A DNA stretch of 64,000 nt from Lojkania enalia (GCA_010094045.1 ML986601.1:62001-126000), one strand, 5' to 3'. Positions 22,230 to 34,872 are shown, counted from the first letter of the stretch. Numbers and translations are program-made. Notes: generated from the letters alone by a model not told the origin.

Positions 22230-25200
22230 TTCTTCGCGACTACACGCGGATGGATCGCGATGTCACGTGCATTTTTCGGAACTCCGCCTAGTGAAGGGCG
22301 GCTGGCCAGCTAAAGGGCGTAGAATATACCAGATAGGCCGGGATTTCACTGGACTAAAAATAAGGCACCCCGCCTTTTCGGGTGGCACATAGGAATAGTA
22401 GTGCCCTCCTTTATCATCTGCTTTGTTATGTTAAATGTCCCTTGATTCAGTGGTCAAGCTATAATGACTCACTTTAAGGCATTGATGCATAGAGAAAGTC
22501 CGAATCGAGGTATATATGGGGACGCCATTTAGGCCAGAATAAAGCAATTTTCATTCATTGCGGAAGACTGGATGTCTAACAAAGGTATCTCGCCCAAAGT
22601 TGTCAGTCGAAAAGGCCCGCTTTAGTCTGGCAAAGCATATATATCATATCAATTTAATGTTGTGGAAGATTTTATAGACTACACCAGAACTTTAGGTCAG
22701 CACTGGATAAGTCCAGAATGCACCCTTCGTCCTATACGAGCCGTCGTCGAATATGCTCCAACTCAGCCGAATCAGATCCTCTAACACTTTAAGACACCGA
22801 AGCTGACCACGCTTCTTTCCCCTACCTTAAAGTACTCTGCCTATTCTCAACCCTCGCATAATAATTACTAAATTCGTTTTGTTTTGCTATCAAGTCTTCG
22901 TATTGACTGTGGTTCTTATTGGCTCTCTATCCCTCCGTCCAATGCATCCTTCGAGTGAATTCGAGGGCCTCGAATATCTTCCTCGAATCTTTGGGGAATT
23001 AGTTCTGAACTACCATTAATGGAATCTTCCTCAGTGTCCATAGCGTGCGGCTTCTTTTTCAAAAGGAAATGAGGTCGCTTTGGCGGTAGAGAAGAAGGGC
23101 CCCTGTCAAAAGAGCTGGGAATCGTCGGAGATGTATACACCGAAGCCACACTGAAAAGAAATATTCCAGTCATGGATAGTTCTTAACGTAGTGGCTACTA
23201 TAGTCTGCGGACATGACCGGAATACCCGAAGGAGCAGGGGCGGCGGGTGGCTGTTGGATTTGGAGTGAGGGGTATGCGAGGTTTTGACAGGGCTTGCCAT
23301 TGGCTGGATGGTGGGGCTATCTGAGTTGCGAAGCCGTGGTGAGCACCGAGGGATCGTCTTGCAGCATATTGGCTGACCGGGGATGATTGCGGGTGGGGAT
23401 GCTCATGGCAATTGATATTCGGTATAACGCTAGGGTATCAAATGTTATAAATGCGTTTTCGAATTGCTCCATTTCCGCAGAGCTAAGTTAAATGTCTGAA
23501 GAGCAGGAAGATACCCTTTGAACGAGTTGAAAAAAAAAAAAATTTTTTTAAATTATGCCTACTACAATTCCAGAACCGGCGAGCGCAATTTCTAAGTAGT
23601 GGTCCTTTGTTTCGATAGTAGCCAGTAAGCGATAGGGGAAGAAGCATGCACACATGTAGTGCAAGGAACCTCCCATTCGGTAAAGTGTATTTTAATGTGG
23701 GGACAAACTCCTTTACGTCTTGTGTTGAACATTCAACATAGAATTTCTCCCGTAGGATCCGCAATCTTTATTTCGCCAGGGGCCCATTCTCCGTTCACCA
23801 TGACCTATTGTTAGCAACCTAGGCCATGGAAAAGACCCTGAAAGGAATCCGTCGGATTTTTAGCACAATATGCGCCAAATTCATAGGACATCCGCCAGCT
23901 GCTGGGGATGTGCTCTGCAAGTGATATTGTTAGCCGTTCCTATCAGGCCTCTTTCCGGAAAGCTGGGATATAGTGGCAATTGATAGCTAGGAATTCTGAC
24001 AAGAACTCGAAGGATTTAATCCTTGAGATAGCTGGGGCCAAATGTTGATCAATACGCCGAAGTTCGAAGCAACTTAGACCAATATTAACTACTATAGAAA
24101 GTAACTTGAGTTGTTCTAAAACCCATATGTGAGTTTAAGGCATCGAAACTCAGATATCTCGAGTATCTGCATGGGAAGAATAGTAGTTGTACGTAGTCAC
24201 TCAATTGTCGAATAAAATGATTGGCCCTTTTTCGAAACCTTGAATAGCATCTGGACGAAAGGAAATCAGTGAAGATGCCAGAGGTGCGGACAATGAGGAT
24301 AAGAGCCGGAAGAGGGGGAAAGCCTGGAAGTGAGGGGCACTCGGATCCTCGAACACACAAGTCCCGTAAGCATCTATCCCTTTCTGACCTAAACCCTCAG
24401 TATGAATTGTAATGTTGGAAGCTGTTGGTTCGCTTTAGTGTCAGCCGGGCCTATCAATCAGCTGAAGATGTTCAGATGTGCTTCACCACACACAAAGCGA
24501 TTAAAGTACGTAAGCAAGCCGGTTGGCTCACAGTGGGCATTTACGGCTGCCAAATGTCCCGTCGGACTTCGTACGCGGTTCGAAATGTTTTGCAACACAA
24601 GATAAATATTTCGAGTCGTAGATCTCGAAGGAGTAGCGTATCTTGTCAGGGGTGGTTTCCGGGATGTTTAGAGGAATGATGTCTACGCTGTTGAACTAGA
24701 AATAGCCTGCAAAACTGTTCATCCCACAAATCAATCACTGACGGGGATGTCAAGAGATGAAAGAAGAATGAAGTTCGATTTGGTTTGAAACTTGGGTAAC
24801 CTTAGAGCTAGGCATTCTGTTCAGGTACATTACCATTCTATTAGCCATTCCGGATAAATAATCCCATTCACGCTCCCCACAATCTCACCTGGATATTTTG
24901 ATTGCTACAGTTGAAGCTTTATATTCCATCTATTCCTAAATCATCAACTCCAAGTCTCACCTCTTTAGCAAGCAGCCTTGCCTAGATTCTTATATAGGTC
25001 AATCACCGTCACTGAAGCATCAACATGATAGTTGGTTCTCCTTGTAGTAGCAGCCTCTATCGCTTTAGACAATTCCCGTCGCTGGTAATAGGAGCCTCTA
25101 ATTCTCCTTTCAATTTTAACTAGCTCTATTTTACTACAATCTTATATTTTACCGTTATATAGTCTAGATTTTAAATCTTTATATAATATATATCTGCAGT

Positions 25201-26078
25201 CACGCAAAAAAATCGATATACAGGAAGCCTAGGTAAGGCTAGGGAAGGGACAGCAACCTTAACAAGGCTCACATAACAATAGAAATGATCTAGTATGCAT
25301 TAATCTAAGTCGGTAAGCCGGTTAAGCAGACGGAACGACATACGCCAGAAGACCAAATGCAACCCTCCGAAAACTGTTGACCTCGATCGCAGCAACATGC
25401 AAGTTGGCAAACGGCTTGCTGATCACAAGTGAGGCGCTAGCTTGACTGCAAGATGCCAATTATGGAAGCGTGACAACGTAGGCAGATAGTTCAACCCCAG
25501 TATTTACGAACAACAGGGGTGACAATGCAGCCGATAATAGTCACATGGCGAGCGTACGAAGATCAGCGCATGACTATGGGAATAAAATTTATATTGCTGC
25601 GTTATCATCTCAAGCATTGTCAGATGCAATCGCCGATACGCTTATCATTACACCGAAAAATGAGTACGCCCTACCCGGTATGAGTAGTACCGACGGATTG
25701 TACGCTGATGCGTCAGCACCTACAGAGGCTGTTCGGCCCGAACACCGATGATCCGGTTTCGCTACCGATAGGGTAGTTGGCGCTCCCGAGCCGGGTGGAA
25801 GCGGGGTTTGTGTCTGTTAACGTGGGTATATCGTTGGGTAGAATTGTCCGACGGCCTGGTAACGCGCGTGGGGAGTATAGATCGCCAGCCCTACAAGAAC
25901 CCACGTTATTCCTGGTGGGCGCGGACATATTACGGTGTCGTTAACCTACTAGGATAGCTACATGCACCTCATTTGCTTCCGGTTCGTATTGTAGAGCACT
26001 GCCACCACGAGGATGCCACGAGCTTATTGCCCGAAGATTGGATATTATTCGAGACAAGACAACCCCTCGCTTAGCCTT
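22230..26078. other. Gene-poor AT-rich region with relics
   Basis: 3.8 kb without an intact gene. Protein-like fragments occur on the minus strand at about 22916-23300 (Ser/Pro-rich, in shifting frames), 23483-23900 and 24965-25141. Around 25120-25200 the DNA is extremely AT-rich (TTATATAATATATAT). The 25.5-26.0 kb part is GC-richer, but its frames (25545-25751, 25713-25928) overlap on opposite strands and are not recognisable. Confidence 0.4.
24965..25141 (-). pseudogene. Decayed coding fragment, family unknown
   Basis: 58 codons open to a TAA, without a start codon and preceded by an in-frame TAA. The reading is basic and protein-like: KIERRIRGSYYQRRELSKAI, then EAATTRRTNYHVDASVTVID. It may be the tail of a transposon protein or of a decayed gene. 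It lies in the most AT-rich part of the window, as expected for repeat-induced mutation. Confidence 0.3.
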
Positions 26079-26903
26079 TTAATACCCTGAGCGCCGGTGT
26101 CTCCGGCCACCTCTCTTCTTGCGGTCGCCATGCCAGTTGCCCCTGAATTTATGCCCTCCTCCTTGGTGGGTGGACCTATCTTCTCGTTCGCGTTCCTGCT
26201 CTTCTTCTTTCTCACGTTCCTGTTCTCGCTCTGCCCTCTCTTTTTCTAATTCTTCCTTAGTCTTTTCAATGCGAACTTCTGGTTTCTTGAGATCGGTTGG
26301 GAATCTGGGGTGTGCTCCATTTTTGCAAGTCTTTCCGTCTGGACAGAAACCAGCCAAGTAGAAGGGACAGAGCTTGTCCTTCTTGTTATGCTTTAGAGCG
26401 CAGTGTGGGCCTAGTGGGCAGAAGCCTCGATCGTAGTGAGGGCAGGGCGGACGCTTGGATTCGGGGTCGATGTGAAGGTAAAGACAGTCATCGCCGTTGG
26501 AACATGTCAGTGTGCGAGAATAGTAGGAACATTCGGGCATGCGTCGGAGGTTGTATTCGTGCAAAAACTCGCATGTTTCCCCCTTCTTGCACAATCCGCG
26601 CAGCCAGTGCTTGCAAACGAGGCTAAAGTGTTCGGTCAGCTCACTGGAAGGCAAGTTATACCGGGGCAGTCTATAGAGTATTACGGACTTATTATAAGAC
26701 GATGAAACGGGATGCCTGTCTGGGCAGTTGCTTCCAAGAGGGCAGTGACCTTGCTGATAAGCTTTGCAGGCTGGACGGTTTGGATCGAGGCCAAAGCGAT
26801 ACTCCCGCCGCAGGAAATCGCTGAAGGTGAAACTGAAGGCGGGCTGAGTCGGCGCATCGAGCTTCTGCTCTGGTGCAGTTGGCGTCTGCACCTCAGTTGC
26901 CAT
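26079..26903 (-). CDS. YTH1: mRNA 3'-end-processing zinc-finger protein Yth1 (CPSF30)
   Basis: Two exons, complement(26079..26622, 26689..26903), give about 252 residues. The 66-nt intron (GTCCGT...CTTTAG) has no stop and is a multiple of three, so the unspliced frame is also open. Splicing restores the conserved [15 protein letters not shown]. Five CCCH zinc fingers are visible: [77 protein letters not shown] and [21 protein letters not shown] Glu/Lys-rich helix and a basic Gly/Arg-rich tail follow. Yth1/CPSF30 is the CPF/CPSF subunit that contacts the polyadenylation signal RNA in the nucleus. CFT1, another subunit of the same complex, lies at the end of this window. Confidence 0.95.
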   Translation of the reverse strand: MATEVQTPTAPEQKLDAPTQPAFSFTFSDFLRREYRFGLDPNRPACKAYQQGHCPLGSNCPDRHPVSSSYNKSVILYRLPRYNLPSSELTEHFSLVCKHWLRGLCKKGETCEFLHEYNLRRMPECSYYSRTLTCSNGDDCLYLHIDPESKRPPCPHYDRGFCPLGPHCALKHNKKDKLCPFYLAGFCPDGKTCKNGAHPRFPTDLKKPEVRIEKTKEELEKERAEREQEREKEEEQEREREDRSTHQGGGHKFRGNWHGDRKKRGGRRHRRSGY

Positions 26904-28614
26904 TGCACGAGGCGCGCTGAACTATAGAAAGAGGACGTGAGACGAGGTGTGCCTGCTGCGGAGGCTGTGGGATGCGAGTAATGGTAGACGAATCCGGCGG
27001 GGTGGTCGCGGGAGCGAAGCCCGGACAAGACTCTCACGCAGCGCGGCCTGCAGATCGGCACGCCAGAAGTAATGTACGGCGCAGAATGGGCGCAGGCGGG
27101 CGCAGGCGGGCGCAGAGTGTTCAAGCAGGCTGTCGATCCAAGGTGGGGAGGTGGTGAGTAGAAACCGTGGTCAGTGATGGTGCTCCCAGCCCGCAGCGCC
27201 AGTGCGCGCTCCGAGCTCCCTGATATCTTGGCGTCTGCCAGTCTTCCGAGGACTCTACATACAACTGTGTGGACGTTGATCTCTCTATTCATGCACCTGC
27301 ACTTAAATGCGCGATGCAAGCAAGGGTCGGGGCACTGCTCCCGCCGTAAAGACAGCGATGAGCCTTGTCGCCTACAAGCGCAGCAATTTGTCGGAAGCGC
27401 AATTCACATTCGGTTGTGCTTGGCAACCCGAATCAAGATACGCCGCCAACTCAACGCCATCAGACAGACACCCATGCCACTCCGCGAGCAGAATAGTGAG
27501 GCTTCCGCAGCAGCCAGAGTGTGGGGATGCCTCCCAACCGTCATTACATACTGTACAGCACTAGCTAAGGGCGGGCGGGTCGGCAACGATGGCGCCATCA
27601 CCGCATGTGAGAACTTGGTTTCTCCCCGTCGTCTAGATGGGTGTACCCTCTGGATGGGTGTACGCTCTTTTATTATTGATTTACCTTGTCCCTGCTCCTT
27701 GGCTACTGGTCTGCCGCCCCATGTCCTCCCCAGTCTCTGCGCCGCCGGGCGCTGTGCCTGGCATCGGGGCCTCCTCAAAACCCGCCTTAGACCCCATGTC
27801 GATTCGCCAACTTTGGGCCACTGACAGGCACATAACCTGTTTCAGCCCACAGGTGCGTCCCCCACGGCAGCAGAATGGCACGTCTGCCGTCCCAATCTCG
27901 CCAGATAATTCAGGGTTGCTAAAAAGACTGTGCGGTTTGCACCTATTACTGTCATCATCCATTGACCTTTCTAGCTAGCTCCCAATAACTGCAACTGAAG
28001 ATCGTGAGGAGCTGTAGTCAACACTGGGTTAGGCGAGCCGGTAACCTAGCCGCAATCAATCCTACCTATGCGAGTCTTCACCGTCTGACCAGGTGCTCCC
28101 ACTGCATTCGTCGTCACTTCAATCAAGGGACCAGGCAAACATGGCGTCTCCGCATCAGAGCCTAAACCGCTTTTCAGTAAGCACGCAGGCGGTCGGCTTT
28201 CACGATGGCGATCAGACGTTAGATCATTGCATTACTCCCACCGCCTGGTCTTTCTGGGACATAAATAGAGGGAGGGCTTTGGCCGGTCGTTCCGTTCTAC
28301 CCTGGCCAAAGAACGTAGAGCGTAATTTTTTCTTCTTCTGACTTTGGCCTTTACTGGGGTTGAACATAGACTAAGGGCGCACATGGCAGTAGTCTGGTAG
28401 CACAGCTTGCTGTTTGAGTTCACCATTCCTTGAACGGTTACTCACGAAGACTCTCTTCGCAAAAGCACTGCCGCCCATATATTCTCATATTATCTCGATC
28501 AGCCATTGTAAGTTTCGCAATGCTTTCGCCTCTTTTGCGTGGATTGAACTAACGACGCAGCTAAAGTTTGGGCTGACGCTTTGCCCTGATTGGTCTTCGT
28601 ACTCCACAATCACC
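26904..28614. other. Intergenic between YTH1 and the chitinase
   Basis: 1.7 kb between divergent genes, GC-rich near YTH1. A 10-bp unit GGGCGCAGGC is repeated about 2.8 times at 27088-27115. The 212-216-codon frames at 26681-27319 (-) and 27174-27824 (+) overlap on opposite strands, have Arg/Ser/Pro/His-rich composition and no domain, so I read them as chance. An AT-rich CATAAATAGAG element lies at about 28259. Confidence 0.5.
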
Positions 28615-29899
28615 ATGAGCCGATACCCCCCGCCATTCTTTGGAGACGACACGGAACCCTCCCCACCTCTACAAAACATGTATTGGAACTGCGTTTACTA
28701 CCCCAACTGGCGTATATACCGCGATCAACCTCCAGTTTCTCTGAATTTTGATGTTATTTCCCACGTCTTCTACGCTTTTGCATGGTTAGAAGCATTCATC
28801 TAATCTTTTCTCGTTATATATGGCTGACTATTGTCCAGGGTGAAGCCGGATGGCACGGTCTATGTATGGCCTTGGACTCATGTGAATCTCTTCCTCGTAC
28901 TAATGTTTTCTAGCTCAGTGATGAATGGGCAGACGCACAGATGCAGGTCCCTGGTAGCGGGGACGTTCCGGCGACACAGGGCTGTCTGAATTCCTTTTCC
29001 CTTCTAAAAAAGAAATATACCAAGCTCAAGGTCGTGTTGTCGGTTGGTGGTGGTGGCAAAGGCAGTGAACCGTTTGCACAAGTAGCAGCACATCAGACGT
29101 CCCGCGAAAGATTCGCTCAAACTGCATTGGCCTTGGTCCAACAGTTCGGCATAGACGGCATCGACAGTTAGTGTCATCCATCCTTTTGCGCTTGGAAATA
29201 CTAATGAAAGCATCAGTCGACTGGGAGCACCCTTCAGATTCTAGACAGGGTGAGGATTATATTGCCTTGCTAGCTACTCTGCGCTCGTACCTACCTGCCC
29301 CACAGTACATGCTGTCCTCGGCACTCCCAGCCGGAGAATGGGCCCTCCAGCACATCAACTTAGCCCATGCATCAAATTACTTGGACATGGTCAACCTCAT
29401 GTCGTACGACTTCTCTGGTCCATGGGTACCCAAATGTGGACACCAGGCTCAATTGTTCACGCCGCAGATACCGCATTGTGCCGAGGCGGCCATCTCATGT
29501 CATTCTGCCGTTTCTTACATGGTCAGACAGGGTGTCCCGCCAAACAAGATCCTCGTGGGGATTCCCGCTTATGGGCGATCATTCACCAACACGCACGGAG
29601 TGGGACACTCTTACTCTGGCCATGCAGGGGAAGAGGGCACGTTCGAATATCGAGATCTCCCACGGCCCGGAGCAATAGAGCACGTTGACGCACAGGTTGG
29701 TGCGGCTTACTGTATTGGGGGTGACGGAGGCTTCGTAACCTACGATATACCGGATACAGTGAGTATGAAGGCCCGGTATGTGCGACAGAACGGACTGGCT
29801 GGACTGTTCTATTGGACAGGGACCGGGGATGTGAGCCAACACACGCAGAAGGGCCGGAGCTTGGTGTACAATGGCTTCATGGGATTGTTCCCCCAGTAG
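28615..29899 (+). CDS. GH18 chitinase, apparently without signal peptide
   Basis: Four exons, join(28615..28784, 28839..28863, 28914..29166, 29217..29899), give about 376 residues. The introns are 54, 50 and 50 nt, and one exon is only 25 nt. The enzyme cleaves beta-1,4 bonds in chitin. It starts NCVYYPNWRIY, the first strand of the GH18 barrel. The chitin-binding strand VVLSVGGGGKGSEPF and the catalytic DxxDxDxE motif DGIDIDWE (146-153, acid Glu153) follow. The motif appears only after splicing at GTTAGT...ATCAG. MVNLMSYDFSGPW and LAGLFYWTGTGD mark later barrel strands. No N-terminal signal peptide, chitin-binding module or membrane anchor is seen, so it may act inside the cell or leave by another route. 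An unseen upstream exon could change that. Confidence 0.92.
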
Positions 29900-30332
29900 G
29901 CTATGCCAGATTCGAAAAATTGCATTGCGCAAATTTTCCTAGGCGGGAATTGGAAGGGACAGCAGGGATCCTAAAAAGCTCAGTGCATTGCTTTTTTAGA
30001 TGTTGAATAATAGCGAGCGCCCCTGAAACTAGGGTGTGCTGTGTTTTGCATGAAGACAATTATGTTTCGCAGATGAGATGGTGGCTAGCGTCGAGCCCAG
30101 GCCCAGGCATGTCATTGGCCAAGTTTGTTTCCGGCGAGTGAACACCACACGGCGCACGTCCACAACGCTGTGGCATGAAAGACACACGACGCTCAATATT
30201 GCGCTACCCTAACCACCGCCACCTACCTGCTCCCATCCCTTGAACTACGCGCTCCACACGTCCTCTGTTGTGACCAATCCAGCCCAGAACCGCGAGCGAC
30301 GCGGGTCAATGTTCCAGGCATAGCTCGACTTC
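29900..30332. other. Intergenic
   Basis: 433 bases holding the chitinase 3' flank and the VPS53 promoter. The part before 30333 is C-rich. Nothing else is seen. Confidence 0.5.
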
Positions 30333-33069
30333 ATGCCTGCACCTTCGCCCTCGCTGGACTCTGGTAGAGCACCCCCGGCACCGCCAGCCCTGCAGCGAAT
30401 GCGCGCTAATCACCAGTCCAGCTGAATACGACCCTATCGATCACCTCAACGCCATCTTCGCGCATCCTTCGACGCTTGGGTCCGTGTCTGCAACCGCCGA
30501 CGCCCTCCGCTGTTACCAAGATGACCTGGATGAGGACATTGCCGACTTCGTGGCGAGCCAGTCGGCCTCTGATGCGGACAGCGTCCAGCGCATCCAGGCC
30601 GCCAAGGCAGAGCTGGCCGATCTGTTCAAGAAGATCGAGAGTGTGCGGGAGCGGGCAATGCAAACAGAGCAGACCATCACAGAAATGACGGCCGATATCA
30701 AGCGGCTTGACAATACAAAACGGAACTTGACGCTGTCTATGACGGCACTGAAGCGGTTGCAAATGTTAACCACGGCATATGAGCAGCTCCGGAGCCTGAG
30801 CAAGACCCGGCAATACCGAGAATGTGCCCAGCTCCTGCAGGCCGTCATCCAGCTGGTCGCACACTTCAAGAGCTATCGGTCCATAGACCAAATTGCAACG
30901 CTTAGCCGTAATGTGGCTGACCTGCAGCGGGAGCTCCTAGAGCAGGTATGCGAAGATTTTGAGGTGACATTCGCAAAGGGCGAAGTCAGCCAGCGGAAGG
31001 TCATGCTTACAGAGGCCTGCCTTGTTGTGGATGCTCTTGGCGAGCATCCCAGGTCTCGGCTTATCAACTGGTATTGCAACACCCAGCTCCGGGAATACAG
31101 GCAGGTGTTTCGTGGAAATGATGAAGTCTGTGCCCCACTTGCTGTAATCCCTATAGCGGCTTGCTAATCGCGCACAGGCCGGTTCTCTTGACAATATTAG
31201 CAGGAGATATTCCTGGTTTAACCGCATGATGAAAACATACGATGTAGAGCATGCTACCATCTTTCCGCCGTATTGGAAAGTGAACGAGGTGTTAGCCAAT
31301 ACATTTTGCGAAGGAACGCGTGACGACTTCAAGGGTATCCTGCAGCGATCCATGCGGAGAGGTGATGGGCAAACCCTAGACGTGGATCTTCTCCTCTCAT
31401 GCCTTCAAGAAACACTAAACTTTGAGCACAGCCTTGAAAGGCGCTTCAATAACGAAGTATGCTATTCTCGCCACCAATCTCCATGAATGCTTACATTAGC
31501 AGTCGCGATCCTCCTCCGACACGATGGCGTCGAAAGACGACAAGCCGCATGGTTTCAGCCAAGCCATTTCAGAAGCTTTTGAGCCCTACATGAGTCTGTG
31601 GGTAGAATCACAAGACAAGTATGCGCTGTGATAATGGCTGCATAGCATTATGAGCTGACCACCCTAGACAACTCGCGGCGCTGGTACCCAAGTATCGCCA
31701 ACAGCCGTTGCGCAATGCAGAGGAGGAGTTCTCGGCCCAGACAGTCATCCCCTCCTCTACCGAGCTATTCCATTTCTATCGGCTTACCCTTGCCCAATGC
31801 GCCAAACTGTCAACTGGCACTCGACTATTGGAGCTTTCCTCCACCTTTGCCAAGTATCTGGACCAGTATGGTCAGCAGGTGCTCTACCACTCGTTGAGTA
31901 ATGAGCGGCATGGTTCGCAGGGGGCCTCCATCCAGGACATTGTTGTCGTTCTGAACACGGCTGACTATTGCTACATGACCTGCAATCAATTGGAGGAGAA
32001 AATCAGAAGCCGAATCGATGAAGAACTAAGGGAAAAGGTCGATCTGCAGAGCCAGGCAGATGCCTTCATGGGTATCGCTAGCGCTAGTGTTCGTATGCTT
32101 GTTGCAAAGGTGCAAATTGCGTGTGAGCCAAGCTGGCGTGAAATGCGCAATACTCCCTGGAGTAAGCTAGAGAGCGTGGGCGACCAAAGTACATATGTTG
32201 CGGAGCTGTTGCACCACGTTAAGGACACATCAGCTGAGATCCTGAAGTATCTGCATAAGCAGCAGTATGCACGAGCGTTTTCCGATAACCTCGTCGATCT
32301 GATGGCTAACACTTACATTGGGAACATCGTTCAAAGTAAGCCGATCTCCGAAGTCGGTGCCGAACAGATGTTGTTGGACTCCTATGTTCTGAAGAAAGGC
32401 TTCACAGAAATCCCCACGCTCAACGAAGAGCCAGGAACAGCACCTCCCGCTTCGTACGTTCATTTATTCTCATTCACTCGATTGATTTAATCTAATTTAC
32501 CGTCTAGTTTCGTGAAGCGAGTCAACCAGAGCATGAGCAAGATCGATCCCCTCCTCAAAACTCTCCAGGTCCGACCTTCACCACCAGAAGCCCTCGTCCA
32601 AGCCTACCTCATCCATATAGCCGACAAATCCGATACCAACTTCCGCAAAATCTTGGACCTAAAGGGCATCCGCAAAGCCGAACAAACGCAATTACAAGAC
32701 CTCTTCGCCGCCTTTCGTGCCTCACCCAACCACGAGAACCTCGTGCAAAATTCACCCTTACTCACGCCCCTTCAGATCCAATCCGCACATATCGGAACCG
32801 GCATCGGCAGCTTGGGAAATGCGGCGAGCGTAATGGGTACCCCAAGCCTAGGAGGAGGGAAGTTCGATCCAGCAAGCTTCGGAAACGCAATAATCAATGC
32901 TGCCAGGGATGGAGTAGATCGCTTCGGAAGCCCCGCGCCTGGCCAGCTGGCTGGTGGGGATGGAGAAGCCAAGGGCAATCTAAATGAGAATTTGAAAAAT
33001 ATAGGCAAGTTCTTCAGACGGGACGTTGGCGGGTTCAGAGGGTTTGGACGGAGTGAAGAGGGAAAATAG
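30333..33069 (+). CDS. VPS53: GARP complex subunit Vps53
   Basis: Six exons, join(30333..30363, 30422..31125, 31178..31456, 31503..31618, 31668..32453, 32508..33069), give about 825 residues, the usual length. The introns are 46-58 nt. Vps53 is part of the GARP tether that returns endosome-derived vesicles to the trans-Golgi. Landmarks are EYDPIDHLNAIFAHPSTLGS near the start, a long N-terminal coiled coil (about 60-130), and the conserved block around YDVEHATIFPPYWKVNEVLA. The C-terminal half is helical. The tail is Gly/Ser-rich with GKFFRRDVGGFRGFGR. The 31-nt first exon is inferred: it supplies the only nearby ATG that joins in frame (donor GTAGAG, branch GCTAAT, acceptor TCCAG). Upstream alternatives cannot be excluded. 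Confidence 0.93.
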
Positions 33070-34494
33070 TCTTCTAATTAGAAAGTTCAGCCAACGATAA
33101 GAACAGTTATTACTTCGACACGTATGTGTTTTGAATGATTGTGCCGCAGTTGTGTCAAGCGGATTTGTGCTTGTAGTGAGTAGGTTGTTTAGGAGTGGCG
33201 AACAGAGATTAGTGGGGCTAGTATATTGGACTATGAGAAACCGAGAGTATTTCTGATAGGTTGACGAACAGAATGGTTAATTGACAGCTATGGGACCTGT
33301 TGGTGTACACGTTTCTTTGTCAGTTTGTGCTGAAAATGGACAGATTTATACACGACAAGCGCGTCAAAAGCTAATGTGGCTTATATATACAACATGGGGC
33401 TCTCACTACCGTTGGTGAAGCATCTCAAAGCCCCTGAATTCGCACCAATTTTCTGAGGCTAGTCTGCAATTCACGTCGTTATTGTGGACTCATCGAGTGC
33501 ACTATTTCTAGATATTGCTTACGGTAGATTGCACGTATGGATTCTTGGCTTTCGAAGTGTTTAGGTCGGCACGAAGATCAACCGTGTAGAGAGTGTCAAC
33601 AGGATTTGAGAACGACTGGGTTCAATTGCTATGTAGATTGACAAGATTGCTAGGTTTGTGACCCTTCTCGGCCGGTAAATAGACCTGCGATGCAAGGCGA
33701 TGGTTGGAAGAGAGGGAGGTGATGTTAAGGTATTTACCTGGGTAGGTTTCAGCAGTGCGTTTGGCGCGGGTCGCTTCGTGGATGATCTTTCCTAGAAGCC
33801 TTTTATAAATATGAGCCGTGACCTTGGGGCCGTAGAGGCTGTCTAGTACTCTATGCTTGACTTAGTTCAAGTGTTTTTTTCTTGAGTGTTTCATGAAAGC
33901 CAATGCCTTATAGGGACAAGGGACGTTAATTATCAACCAGAGTTCATGGGATCGGGGCTTAGAACATCATCAACTAATATCAGAATTATGCTCTGTAAAA
34001 CTAAAAATAGAATCGTCATACCTTATTGTGCATGCTAATCAAGAGATAAAAATGGCGACTATAGGAAACAATAAGAGATGTGAATGATATGTTCTCAAAG
34101 CAATGCATAGCTAATGGCCACTAAACAAAGAAACGATCTTTCAATGCCAGCACCTTGGAGAGCCGTATTATTCGCCGATGGTGTTATATTTCGTATGTCA
34201 ACTCTTTAGAAAGCGTTCGAATGATCTGGTCTAGCAAACTGGCTGAATGCCATACGGAAGCCAAAGAATTGCATCAGGATACGGCAAACTGACAGTAGTC
34301 ACTTTGTTGTTAACAATAACAGGACTGGAAGCGCTGACCGATAATACACTTCCTGCCCTTGTTATAAATATACATATTATTTGTACCAACCTTTTACTAC
34401 TAGATATACTTCCTATACCCAGAGCACAAAGTTCGGATACCTCATCAACGCAGAGCAAAAAAGTGTATCTACATACCTCCTCAGGGTAGAAGCT
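33070..34494. other. Intergenic, AT-rich
   Basis: 1.4 kb without a recognisable gene. Frames here are short and mostly hydrophobic or low-complexity. The minus-strand 118-codon frame at 34231-34587 overlaps the next candidate gene antisense. Confidence 0.45.
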
Positions 34495-34872
34495 ATGTCT
34501 AATACTAACAACTCGGGCCAATATGGGCCATACAAATATAGCAATACACAAGGACAGGGAAATAATCACAACAACGACCAAGGACAACAGGATGCTATAA
34601 GCACAGCAAAAAGTTCATATTCTGCCTCTTCTTGGGGTGGCCCCCAATACTCTGCTGCTCCGAATCCAGTGCTCACTGGAGACAAGAAGAATACGAAGAA
34701 ACGTCAAGACGAGGCTGTAAAGGCAGCAGGGGAAAGAAAGAAGACGGAAATTGAGAGGACTCAAGATGAGAAGACCAAAAATGAGAAGACCCAAGACAAG
34801 AAAACCCAAAGCAAGAAGACCCGAGAAAAAAAAAAAAGCCAAAACAAGGAGAAGAATAAAATTAAGAATTAG
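34495..34872 (+). CDS. Lysine-rich low-complexity orphan protein
   Basis: 125 residues from the ATG at 34495. The first half is Asn/Gln/Ser/Gly-rich (MSNTNNSGQYGPYKY, then QGNNHNNDQ) and should be disordered. The second half is highly charged and built from imperfect 5-7-residue repeats around TQDEKTKNEKTQDKKTQSKK, ending in a run of Lys/Asn. It would form a charged helix or stay disordered. There is no signal peptide, membrane segment or known domain. It could be a lineage-specific nucleic-acid-binding protein or a chance frame in A-rich DNA; the continuous repeat periodicity argues mildly for a real gene. Confidence 0.4.
   Translation: MSNTNNSGQYGPYKYSNTQGQGNNHNNDQGQQDAISTAKSSYSASSWGGPQYSAAPNPVLTGDKKNTKKRQDEAVKAAGERKKTEIERTQDEKTKNEKTQDKKTQSKKTREKKKSQNKEKNKIKN

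Noticed and set aside
27088..27115. Short 10-bp tandem repeat considered as a CRISPR-like or regulatory array
   Set aside because: Fewer than three copies with no spacers, so a plain tandem duplication. No CRISPR array occurs in the window and none is expected in a fungus.
26681..27824. 212- and 216-codon frames on opposite strands upstream of YTH1
   Set aside because: They overlap each other and the YTH1 5' end, with no domain. They read as promoter DNA.
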